Origin: Caballeronia pedi
Lineage (GTDB): Bacteria; Pseudomonadota; Gammaproteobacteria; Burkholderiales; Burkholderiaceae
Assembly: GCF_001544915.2 (NCBI RefSeq)
Contig: NZ_FCOE02000016.1
Coordinates: 1 to 64,000 of the forward strand
Direction of reading: 5' to 3'
DNA length: 64,000 nucleotides
The notes under the pieces are model-generated. The model did no database searches and was not told the DNA's origin. It saw nothing but the letters and a program-made list of their open reading frames with translations. Shown here one piece after another: positions 25,707 to 33,643 of this stretch (position 1 is its first letter; every line of letters starts with the position of its first letter). Both the position numbers and the translations under genes were made by a program.

Positions 25707-27431
25707 ATGAGTGAGACGAATAAGCCTTCAGCCGCATCGCGGCGCAACTTCATCAAGGCCGCGGGCGCGGGCACGGCAGCGGCGGCATTCGGCGCGGTAT
25801 CGCTGAGCGCGCGCGCCGCGAGCGAACTCAAATTCGACGCGGAGTACGACGTCGTCGTGTGCGGCGGCGGCGGAGGCGGGCTGCCTGCGGCGCTTTTTTC
25901 GCGCTGGCTCGGCAACCGCGTCGCGATTCTGGAGAAGGCGGGCAGCGTCGGAGGAACGGCCGCGAAGGCCGCGTTCTGGTACTGGGTGCCGAACAACGAG
26001 CCGATGCGCCGCGCGGGCATCGCCGATCCGAAGCCCGATTACATGCGCTACGTCGCGCGTCTGTCGCGGCCCGAGCAATACGATCCGTCGCTGCCGAAGC
26101 TCGGCCTCTCCGACTGGGAGTACGAGATGTGCGAGGCCGTCTACGACAGCGCATCGCCCGCTGCGGAACTGCTGGCGAGCAAGGGCGCGCTGCCGTATCG
26201 GCATGAAGCGGCCGTGCCGGATTACTGGGCCGAGTTGCCGGAAGACAAGGCGCCGCGCGGACGCGTTCTGTTTCCGAAAGACGGCCTGCCGAGCATGTCG
26301 GATGGCGGGCGCGTCGCGATTCGCACGATGAGCGCGGCGGCACGGCGCGACGGCATCGACATCAAAACGGGGTATCGCGTGCAGAAAGTGCTCGTCGACG
26401 AATCGGGCGCGGTGATCGGCGTCGAGGCGCTGACGGAAGAAGACACGCTGTTCCGCGTCCGCGCGAAAAAAGCGGTGATCTTCGCGACGGGCGGCTTCAC
26501 GCACGATCCCGAGTTGCGCAAGAACTTCCTGCACGGCGCGGTGTACGGCGGCTGTGCCGCACCGACCAACGAAGGCGACTTCGTGCGCATCTCCAGCGCG
26601 CTCGACGTGCAGTTGCGCAACATGAACTATTCGTGGATGGCGCCGATCTCGCTCGACAAGGCGATCGCAAAAGACGGCTCGCTCTCCGGCATCTTCACGC
26701 CCACGGGCGATTCGATGCTCTACGTGAACAAGTACGGCAAGCGCATCGTCAACGAGAAGCTCGCCTACAACGAAGTCTGTGCGACGTTCTCCGATTGGGA
26801 CGGCGCGAAGGGCGAGTATCCGAACCTCACGCTGATTTCGATCTGGGATCAGCAGGCGCAGGACCACTGCGCGAGCGACGACTACGGCAGTCTCATCGTG
26901 CCGAAGGGTTCGAACGACCGGCACGTTCTGCGCGGCAACACGCTCGCGGAACTGGCGAGCGCGATTCGCGAACGCATGGCGAAGTACAGGAGCGCGCTCG
27001 GCAATGCGGATCTCTCCGCCGACTTCCTGCGCAATCTCGACGCGACGATCAAGCGCTTCAACGGCTTCGCGAAGGCGGGCGTCGATGGCGACTTTCATCG
27101 CGGCGAGCGCATCGTCGAAAAACTGTTCAACGGGCCGGTATCGAAGAAGCCGGATCAGAAAAACGAGACGATGTATCCGCTCAGCGCGAAAGGGCCGTAT
27201 TACGCGGCGCTGATCGTCGCGGGCAATCTCGATACCAAGGGCGGTCCGAAAACCAATTCGCACGCACAAGTGCTCGATACGCGCGGTGCTCCGATCAAGG
27301 GCCTGTACGGGGTCGGCAATTGCGTCGCGTCGGCGTCGGCGCGCGCTTACTGGGCGGGCGGCGGCACGCTCGGACCGATCATCGCGTTTGCTTATCGTGC
27401 CGCGCAATCGGCCAATGGAGTTCAGTCATGA
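25707..27431 (+). CDS. Tat-exported FAD dehydrogenase, 3-ketosteroid delta-1-dehydrogenase-like
   Basis: 574 residues. Twin-arginine signal (SRRNFIKAAGAG), hydrophobic run, cut near ARA. FAD fold: EYDVVVCGGGGGGLPAALF near residue 50 and the C-terminal SARAYWAGGGTLGPIIAFAY. Tyr548 and Gly552 align with the catalytic Tyr487 and Gly491 of steroid delta-1-dehydrogenase, which removes two hydrogens next to a ring ketone. Known relatives also desaturate oxocyclohexane carboxylates. Export is unusual for this family, but the neighbouring c-type cytochrome would accept the electrons. The start is 25707; an in-frame ATG at 25695 lacks a ribosome site. Overlaps the cytochrome gene by four bases. Confidence 0.8.
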   Translation: MSETNKPSAASRRNFIKAAGAGTAAAAFGAVSLSARAASELKFDAEYDVVVCGGGGGGLPAALFSRWLGNRVAILEKAGSVGGTAAKAAFWYWVPNNEPMRRAGIADPKPDYMRYVARLSRPEQYDPSLPKLGLSDWEYEMCEAVYDSASPAAELLASKGALPYRHEAAVPDYWAELPEDKAPRGRVLFPKDGLPSMSDGGRVAIRTMSAAARRDGIDIKTGYRVQKVLVDESGAVIGVEALTEEDTLFRVRAKKAVIFATGGFTHDPELRKNFLHGAVYGGCAAPTNEGDFVRISSALDVQLRNMNYSWMAPISLDKAIAKDGSLSGIFTPTGDSMLYVNKYGKRIVNEKLAYNEVCATFSDWDGAKGEYPNLTLISIWDQQAQDHCASDDYGSLIVPKGSNDRHVLRGNTLAELASAIRERMAKYRSALGNADLSADFLRNLDATIKRFNGFAKAGVDGDFHRGERIVEKLFNGPVSKKPDQKNETMYPLSAKGPYYAALIVAGNLDTKGGPKTNSHAQVLDTRGAPIKGLYGVGNCVASASARAYWAGGGTLGPIIAFAYRAAQSANGVQS

Positions 27432-27805
27432 TTCGTATAGCTAATCTATTGACGATGCTCGTGCTCGTCAGCACTGCGGCGCACGCGCAGCAAGATCCCG
27501 CCGCACTCGGCAAGAAGCTCGCGACCAACAACTGCGCCGTGTGCCACACGTTCGGCAAGGGCGAGCCGAATGGGCAGGGGCCGAACCTCTTCGGGATCAT
27601 TGGCCGGCCGCTCGCATCGGATCCGGGCTTCAAGTACTCGGCGGGCATGAAGGCGGCCGCGCCGGGCAAGGTCTGGGACGACAAGCTGCTCAATGCCTGG
27701 CTCACCGACACGCAATCCGTCGCGCCCGGCAATGCGATGACCTATTTCGAAGGCGATGAAGCGAGGCGGCAAAAGATCATCGCGTATCTGCGCACGCTGC
27801 ATTGA
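27428..27805 (+). CDS. c-type cytochrome, electron acceptor for the exported dehydrogenase
   Basis: 125 residues. Signal peptide (LLTMLVLVSTAAHA), one haem motif CAVCH near residue 36, and Met ligand candidates in YSAGM and NAMTYFEG; a class I cytochrome of the c2/c550 type. Translationally coupled to the dehydrogenase by ATGA overlap, which implies paired function. The partnership is inferred. Confidence 0.86.
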   Translation: MIRIANLLTMLVLVSTAAHAQQDPAALGKKLATNNCAVCHTFGKGEPNGQGPNLFGIIGRPLASDPGFKYSAGMKAAAPGKVWDDKLLNAWLTDTQSVAPGNAMTYFEGDEARRQKIIAYLRTLH

Positions 27806-27828
27806 ACTCAACCACAGGAGACGAAAGC

Positions 27829-28275
27829 ATGAACACCCTCATCATGACCGACGAGCAGCGCAAGACCATCGCGCTCGAATACCTTCGCAGGCTGGATCGC
27901 GGCGCACCATTCTTCGATCTGTTCGACGACAACGCCGAAGTCTATTTCCCGAAGTGGGGCATCGCGACGGGCCGCGCGGCCTTCGAGAAACTCTTCGCGG
28001 ATCTCGGCTCGATCGTCGAGAAATTCAAGCACGATCTCGCATATCTGAACGTGATCCAGCAGGGCGATACGGTGGTCGTCGAAGGCACGAGTTACGGCAC
28101 GACGAAGAGCGGTGCCGAGTGGCGCGCGGGCGTCACGCACGCGGGCCGCTGGATCGATGTCTTCGAAATACGCGACTTCAAAATTCAGCGCTGCTTCATC
28201 TATCTCGATCCCGACTACGAAGGCGCGGACACGCAGCGCTATCCGTGGCTGGCGGACAAGCAGGCGCAGCAGTAA
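27829..28275 (+). CDS. NTF2/SnoaL/ketosteroid-isomerase-like protein
   Basis: 148 residues without signal peptide. The cone-fold pattern is visible: EYLRRLDRGAPFFDLFDDNA, then VYFPKWGIATGRAAFEKLF and a final beta sheet (WIDVFEIRDFKIQRCFIYLD). Ketosteroid isomerases move a proton beside a ketone, so the protein could tautomerise the product of the dehydrogenase. The catalytic Asp and Tyr cannot be assigned without alignment. CAGGAGACG precedes the ATG. Confidence 0.7.
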   Translation: MNTLIMTDEQRKTIALEYLRRLDRGAPFFDLFDDNAEVYFPKWGIATGRAAFEKLFADLGSIVEKFKHDLAYLNVIQQGDTVVVEGTSYGTTKSGAEWRAGVTHAGRWIDVFEIRDFKIQRCFIYLDPDYEGADTQRYPWLADKQAQQ

Positions 28276-28412
28276 GTACTTTCCCTAGGGTTGCGATCGA
28301 GCACGCGACGTTCGGCAAACGCGAACCTCGATTCATTGCCTCGCGACGCTCGCAGCCCTAATCTTGATTCCAGCGCGACACCGCGAACGTGAACGCAGAC
28401 ATGGAGACAGAC

Positions 28413-28904
28413 ATGCAACAGACCCAACTCGGCAGCCTCGACAACTATCGCAAAGGCTCCATCGAAATCATCAAGGGCAAGGCCGCGCATTACGTGATGT
28501 CGAACGTGTTCGAAGTCGCGAGCCATGCGGCGCCGTATGAAAAAGTGGTCGTCGGCAAGAACCTCAAATACGTCATCGAAACGCTGCGGGCCGAAGGCGT
28601 GTCGCCGTGGTTCACCGCATCGCACGATGAATTCGCGGTCGCGCTCGACGGCGAAATCGACGTGCATTTCATCAAGCCGTCCGATGGCGCGCTCGTTGGC
28701 GAGAGCATCGAAGGCACGGTGAAACTCGAGGGCGAACCTTCGGGCCAGAAGATGGGCTTCGTGCGTCTGCGGCGCGGTCATCAGGCGCTGTTGCCTGCGG
28801 GCGCGGCGTATCGCTTCGATGCGAGACAAACCGGCGTGCTGCTCGTGCAGACCATTCTCGGCGCGGAATCCGTCGAGAAATGGGCCGATATCTGCATTCA
28901 ATGA
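28413..28904 (+). CDS. hapC: Hydroquinone dioxygenase small (alpha) subunit
   Basis: 163 residues, about 18 kDa, matching HapC of Pseudomonas fluorescens ACB and PnpC. A cupin-like fold with EFAVALDGEIDVHFIKPSDG and HQALLPAGAAYRFDA but no evident metal site; the small subunit helps close the active site. I chose the ATG at 28413 with GGAGAC upstream; in-frame ATG 28401 and GTG 28389 also exist. The large subunit follows 35 bases later. Confidence 0.85.
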   Translation: MQQTQLGSLDNYRKGSIEIIKGKAAHYVMSNVFEVASHAAPYEKVVVGKNLKYVIETLRAEGVSPWFTASHDEFAVALDGEIDVHFIKPSDGALVGESIEGTVKLEGEPSGQKMGFVRLRRGHQALLPAGAAYRFDARQTGVLLVQTILGAESVEKWADICIQ

Positions 28905-28939
28905 ACGCCACTCACTCTCAACCTTCGGAGCAAGACACC

Positions 28940-29935
28940 ATGAATCAAGCCACGTTTCTGCAAAGCGTCGTAGCGACCGATCCCGATGCGAATACCGGCT
29001 ATCGCACGTTCCGGCTCGGCGACTTCGAATTCAGCCGCGACGCATACTTCGTCACCGTGAAATGGCCGGCGCAAGGCCAGACACGCTCGCATCAGATGCA
29101 CGCCGACGACTTCCTGCGCGCGATGATGCGCGATGTCGCGTGGGGCTTCTTCTACGGCTGGGTCAACTTCGACGAAGTGATCGGCACGCGCAATCACTAC
29201 GGCAAGGTGGACATGTACGCCGGTGCGTATAACGCGAGCTTCCGCGAGGCGGGCGTCGATTACACGCAGCAGTTCGAAACGCCGATCATCATGGCGACCT
29301 TCAAGGCGATCCTGAAGGACTGGGTCAACGAAGGTTTCGACCCATTCGCCGCGCCCGAGGAAACCGGCTCGGCGTTCGGCGCGAAGCATGGCGACAACAT
29401 CGCGGCGATCGACCGCACGCGCATCGCGACGAAGCGCATGCCCGGCATCGAAGGCGATTCCCCGCTGCGCGACGACTTCCCGGTGAATCGACAGTTCGCG
29501 GATGTCTCGCAGGACGAGCCGGAGATTCACGCCGCGCCGGGATTCGAAGGGCAGTTGCACGCGTTCAGTCTCTTCAAGTATCTGTCGCGTTCGGACGTGA
29601 CGTGGAATCCTTCGGTCACATCCGTCTGCAAGCAAAGCCTCTTTTGCCCGACGACCGAGGAATTCGTGCTGCCGGTCTTTCATGGCAACGACCGCGTCGA
29701 GTGGTTCCTGCAACTGTCGGATCAGATCATCTGGGACGTCGCCGACAAGGACACCGGCGAGCCGCGCGCACGCATCACGATGAACGCCGGCGATATCGCC
29801 GCGATGCCCGCCGACATCCGCCACAAGGGTTATTCGCAGAAGCGCTCGATGCTGCTCGTATGGGAGAACGCGACGCCCGATCTGCCCAAGCGCTACGAAA
29901 GCGGCGAACTGCCGCCGTATCCGGTCGCGCTTTAA
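28940..29935 (+). CDS. hapD: Hydroquinone dioxygenase large (beta, catalytic) subunit
   Basis: 331 residues, about 38 kDa, the size of HapD/PnpD. The iron ligands fit: His248, Asn250 and Glu254 in FHGNDRVEWF and His295 in IRHKGYS. The spacing (0, 2, 6, 47) equals that of the PnpD ligands His256, Asn258, Glu262 and His303 as I recall them. The enzyme opens hydroquinone to 4-hydroxymuconic semialdehyde with O2 and Fe(II) in the cytoplasm. CGGAGCAAG precedes the ATG. Confidence 0.9.
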   Translation: MNQATFLQSVVATDPDANTGYRTFRLGDFEFSRDAYFVTVKWPAQGQTRSHQMHADDFLRAMMRDVAWGFFYGWVNFDEVIGTRNHYGKVDMYAGAYNASFREAGVDYTQQFETPIIMATFKAILKDWVNEGFDPFAAPEETGSAFGAKHGDNIAAIDRTRIATKRMPGIEGDSPLRDDFPVNRQFADVSQDEPEIHAAPGFEGQLHAFSLFKYLSRSDVTWNPSVTSVCKQSLFCPTTEEFVLPVFHGNDRVEWFLQLSDQIIWDVADKDTGEPRARITMNAGDIAAMPADIRHKGYSQKRSMLLVWENATPDLPKRYESGELPPYPVAL

Positions 29936-29962
29936 ACGTCTTCTTTTCGACACGAGCAACTC

Positions 29963-31426
29963 ATGCAAACGCAACTCTTCATCGATGGCCGCTTCGTGCC
30001 CGCCCTGTCCGGCGAAACGCTCGCGACCCTGAATCCGCACGACAACAGCGAGATCGCGCAGGTCTCGATGGCCGGCCGCGAAGACGTCGATCGCGCGGTG
30101 CAGGCCGCAAAAAAAGCGTTTCCGGCCTGGAGCAGCATGGCCGCCGCCGATCGCGGACGCCTGCTGCTGAAACTCGCCGATGCGATCGAAGCCAACGCCG
30201 ATGCCCTCGCGCGTCTCGAATCGATGGACACGGGCCATCCGATCCGCGATACGCGCAACCTCGACGTGCCGCGCACCGCCGCGACGTTCCGTTACTTCGG
30301 CGGCATGGCGGACAAGTTCGAAGGCTCGGTGATTCCGGTCGAAGCGGGCTTTCTCAACTATCTGACGCGCGAGCCGGTCGGTATCGTCGGGCAAGTGGTG
30401 CCGTGGAATTTTCCGCTGATGTTCACGAGCTGGAAGATGGCGCCCGCGCTCGCGGCGGGCAATTGCGTCGTGATGAAGCCGGCCGAACTCACGCCTTTGT
30501 CGAGTCTTGCCATCGCGGAGCTGATGGCCGAGGTCGGCTTTCCGGCGGGCGTGGTCAACGTGCTGCCGGGGCTTGGGCACGTCGCGGGGCAATACATCGC
30601 GGAGCATCCGGAGATCGGCAAGGTCGCGTTCACTGGATCGACGGCGGTAGGGCGCAAGGTCGTGCAGGCATCGAGCGGCAATCTGAAGAAGGTGCAGCTC
30701 GAACTCGGCGGCAAGGGCGCGAACGTCGTGTATAGCGATGCGAATCTCGATGCCGTCGTGCAAGGCTCCGCGTTCGGCATCTTTCACAATCAGGGGCAGG
30801 CGTGCATCGCGGCATCGCGTCTGATCGTGCACGAATCCATCGCCGATGAATTGCTGGAGCGCTTCACGTCGCTCGCGCGCTCGATCCGCATCGGCGATCC
30901 GCTCGATCCGTCGACGGAGCTGGGTCCGCTCACGTCGCAGATGCATCGCGACCGCGTGCTGTCCTATGTCGATGTCGCGCGCGAGCAGGGCGGCCGCGTG
31001 CTCGCGGGCGGCAAGGCGCCGGATGGCGCGGCGCTCGCGAACGGTTGCTATGTCGAGCCGACTATCGTGCAAGCGAAACCGACCGACCGTGTCGCGCAGG
31101 AAGAAGTGTTCGGCCCGTTCGTCACCGTCAGCACGTTCAAGAGCGACGAGGAAGCGCTCGCGATCGCCAACGGCACGGAATACGGCCTCGGCGCGGGCCT
31201 CTGGACGCGCGATCTGCAACGCGCGCATCTCGTCGCACGGCAGTTGAAGAGCGGCATGGTGTGGATCAACTGCTATAAGCGCGTGAGCCCGGGGTCGCCG
31301 TTCGGTGGCGTCGGCGCGAGCGGGTATGGGCGCGAGATGGGCTTCGAAGTGATGCGCGAATATACTCAGGCCAAGTCGGTGTGGGTGAATGTCGACGCCA
31401 ACATTCCGCCTTACTATCCGCGCTGA
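29963..31426 (+). CDS. hapE: 4-hydroxymuconic semialdehyde dehydrogenase
   Basis: 487 residues, an aldehyde dehydrogenase with catalytic Cys281 (GQACIAASR) and general base Glu247 (ELGGKGANVV). Position between the dioxygenase and the reductase matches HapE, which oxidises the ring-cleavage semialdehyde to maleylacetate using NAD(P). It is 27 bases after hapD. The name rests on operon order as much as on sequence, because the ALDH family is broad. Confidence 0.84.
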   Translation: MQTQLFIDGRFVPALSGETLATLNPHDNSEIAQVSMAGREDVDRAVQAAKKAFPAWSSMAAADRGRLLLKLADAIEANADALARLESMDTGHPIRDTRNLDVPRTAATFRYFGGMADKFEGSVIPVEAGFLNYLTREPVGIVGQVVPWNFPLMFTSWKMAPALAAGNCVVMKPAELTPLSSLAIAELMAEVGFPAGVVNVLPGLGHVAGQYIAEHPEIGKVAFTGSTAVGRKVVQASSGNLKKVQLELGGKGANVVYSDANLDAVVQGSAFGIFHNQGQACIAASRLIVHESIADELLERFTSLARSIRIGDPLDPSTELGPLTSQMHRDRVLSYVDVAREQGGRVLAGGKAPDGAALANGCYVEPTIVQAKPTDRVAQEEVFGPFVTVSTFKSDEEALAIANGTEYGLGAGLWTRDLQRAHLVARQLKSGMVWINCYKRVSPGSPFGGVGASGYGREMGFEVMREYTQAKSVWVNVDANIPPYYPR

Positions 31427-31440
31427 GCGCATCGGGAATC

Positions 31441-32496
31441 ATGCAATCGTTCATCTATCAGGGCATGCCGTCGCGCGTGGTGTTCGGCGCGGGAAGCATC
31501 GAAAATATCGAACGCGAGATCGAGTTTCTGGGCGCACAACGCGCGCTCATTCTCTCGACGCCGCCGCAGCGCGATCAGGCCGAAGCGCTCGCCGAACGAA
31601 TCGGCCATCGCGCGGCGGGCGTGTTCGCGAAAGCGGTGATGCATGTGCCGGTCGAAACGGCGCGAGAGGCGCGCGAGTATGCGCAGCGCATCGGCGCCGA
31701 TTGTGCGATCGCCATCGGCGGCGGTTCCACGACGGGCCTCGGCAAGGCGATCGCGTTGACATCGTCGCTGCCGATACTCGCCGTGCCGACCACCTATGCC
31801 GGCTCGGAGATGACGCCGATCTACGGCCTCACCGAAGCGGGATTGAAAAAAACCGGCCGCGACATGCGCGTGCTGCCGAAAACGGTGATCTACGATCCGC
31901 AACTGACGGTATCGTTGCCCGCCTCGCTTTCGGTGACGAGCGGCATCAACGCGATCGCGCACGCGGCCGAAGGGCTGTACGCGCAGGACGCGAACCCGGT
32001 GGTGAGCCTGATGGCGGAAGAGGGCATTCGCGCGCTGGCGCAGGGCATCGGCAAGGTGGTCGCGAAGCCGGACGATCTCGATGCGCGCGGCGATTGTCTC
32101 TACGGCGCGTGGCTGTGCGGCGCGGTGCTGGGCAGCGTCGGCATGTCGCTGCATCACAAGCTGTGTCACACGCTCGGCGGCACGTTCAACTTGCCGCATG
32201 CGGAAACGCATACCATCGTGCTGCCGCACGCGCTCGCCTATAACCGCGATGCCGCGCCGGATGCGATGAAGCGCATAGCCCGCGCGCTCGGTTCGGACGA
32301 TGCCGCGCGCGGTGCATTCGAACTCGCGCGCGCGAATGGCGCGCCGACCGCGCTGATGGACATCGGCATGAAGGAGAGCGAGATCGATATCGCCGTCGAT
32401 GTCGCGATGAAAAGCCCGTACTGGAATCCGCGACCGGTCGAACGCGCGCCGCTGCGCGCATTGATCGAAGCGGCCTACGAAGGACGACGACCATGA
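31441..32496 (+). CDS. hapF: Maleylacetate reductase
   Basis: 351 residues, an iron-type alcohol dehydrogenase of maleylacetate reductase length. The nucleotide site GGGSTTGLGKAIAL and the signature LHHKLCHTLGGTFNLPHAET, with conserved His residues, are present. It reduces maleylacetate to 3-oxoadipate with NAD(P)H, the common final step of the hydroquinone and hydroxyquinol routes. The ATG is taken at 31441; sequence upstream belongs to the previous gene. It overlaps the next gene by four bases. Confidence 0.9.
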   Translation: MQSFIYQGMPSRVVFGAGSIENIEREIEFLGAQRALILSTPPQRDQAEALAERIGHRAAGVFAKAVMHVPVETAREAREYAQRIGADCAIAIGGGSTTGLGKAIALTSSLPILAVPTTYAGSEMTPIYGLTEAGLKKTGRDMRVLPKTVIYDPQLTVSLPASLSVTSGINAIAHAAEGLYAQDANPVVSLMAEEGIRALAQGIGKVVAKPDDLDARGDCLYGAWLCGAVLGSVGMSLHHKLCHTLGGTFNLPHAETHTIVLPHALAYNRDAAPDAMKRIARALGSDDAARGAFELARANGAPTALMDIGMKESEIDIAVDVAMKSPYWNPRPVERAPLRALIEAAYEGRRP

Positions 32497-33311
32497 ACGA
32501 ATCACTCACGCAAAACGTCACCGCATCCTTTGGCCAGTGCGCCGATGCGCGCACGAAGGAAATCGTCACCACGCTGGTGCGCCACCTGCACGCGTTCGCG
32601 CGCGAAGTGAATCTCACGCACGACGAATGGCGACGCGGTATCGAGTTCCTCACCGCGACCGGCAAGAAATGCGATGGCATCCGTCAGGAGTTCATTCTGC
32701 TGTCGGATACGCTGGGGCTTTCGATCGTCCTCGATGACATCAACCAGCATCACGACGAGGCCGCGACCGAGAGCAGCCTGCTCGGGCCGTTCTATCGCGA
32801 TGGCGTGAAGGAGTCGGCATTCGGCGCGAACATCGCGCAAAGCGATGGCGAACCGGTGTTCTTTCACGGCGTCGTGCGCGATGTCGACGGCAAGCCAGTC
32901 CGCGATGCGTTGATCGAAGTCTGGCAGACCGCGCCGAACGGCATGTACGAAGGACAGGACCCGGACCAGCCCGAAGGCAACCTGCGCGGGCGTTTTCGCA
33001 CCAACGCGGACGGCGCGTACGCGTTTCATTCGATCAAGCCGACGAGCTATCCGATTCCGACCGATGGTCCCGTCGGCCAGATGCTCGTCGCAACGGGCCG
33101 TCATCCGATGCGTCCCGCACACATTCACTTTCGCATCGACGCGGCTGGCTACGAGTCGCTGACGACCGCGCTTTATTCGTCCGACGATCCCTACGTGAAC
33201 TCGGATGCGGTGTTCGGCGTGAAGCCTTCGCTCGTCATCGACTATGTGAGCAAGGAGGGCGGTTACGACGCAGCGCGCGATTTCGTGCTGATCGCGAGGG
33301 AGCGCGCGTGA
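32493..33311 (+). CDS. hapG: Intradiol ring-cleaving dioxygenase, hydroxyquinol 1,2-dioxygenase type
   Basis: 272 residues. An N-terminal helical domain (residues 5-85) is the dimer linker of the hydroxyquinol/catechol family; then the beta-sandwich with LGPFYRDGVKES, VWQTAPNGMYEGQD and the iron ligands: Tyr in NGMYEG and in SYPIPT, and His-x-His in RPAHIHF. It cleaves hydroxyquinol (1,2,4-trihydroxybenzene) to maleylacetate, which meets the hydroquinone branch. Called hapG by operon position; catechol as substrate cannot be excluded. Confidence 0.85.
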   Translation: MNESLTQNVTASFGQCADARTKEIVTTLVRHLHAFAREVNLTHDEWRRGIEFLTATGKKCDGIRQEFILLSDTLGLSIVLDDINQHHDEAATESSLLGPFYRDGVKESAFGANIAQSDGEPVFFHGVVRDVDGKPVRDALIEVWQTAPNGMYEGQDPDQPEGNLRGRFRTNADGAYAFHSIKPTSYPIPTDGPVGQMLVATGRHPMRPAHIHFRIDAAGYESLTTALYSSDDPYVNSDAVFGVKPSLVIDYVSKEGGYDAARDFVLIARERA

Positions 33312-33643
33312 GCCATCCGACATCGAACGATATCTGCGCGCTTCACGACGTACCCGATGGCGGCGGCGTCGAAGCCGCGCCGTCGATTCTCGTGCTGCGA
33401 CGCGGCGGCGAAGCGTGGGCGTATCGCAACGTATGCCCGCATTTCTCGATTCCGCTCAACTACGAGCCGGACGCGTTCTGGACTTACGAAGGCAGCCTGC
33501 TGATGTGCGCGCATCACAGTGCGATGTTCCGCTTCGAAGACGGCGTATGTGTCGATGGGCCTTGTCTCGGCGCGAGCCTCCGGCGCATTCCGATCCGCAT
33601 CGAGAATGGCCGCGTCGTGATCGAAGGCCCGGACATCACATAG
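33308..33643 (+). CDS. Rieske-type [2Fe-2S] ferredoxin
   Basis: 111 residues. Cluster ligands are in VCPHF and, 24 residues later, MCAHH, the C-x-H / C-x2-H pattern of soluble Rieske ferredoxins. Likely roles are keeping the iron of the dioxygenases reduced or serving an oxygenase elsewhere; this is inferred. GTGA overlap with hapG suggests translational coupling. The stop overlaps the convergent glycosidase gene by eight bases. Confidence 0.82.
   Translation: MSHPTSNDICALHDVPDGGGVEAAPSILVLRRGGEAWAYRNVCPHFSIPLNYEPDAFWTYEGSLLMCAHHSAMFRFEDGVCVDGPCLGASLRRIPIRIENGRVVIEGPDIT

Noticed and set aside
28898-31432. 844-codon minus-strand frame opposite hapD-hapE
   Set aside because: Antisense shadow of GC-rich genes; Arg- and His-rich with no motif. 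The plus strand has coupled genes with known catalytic residues.
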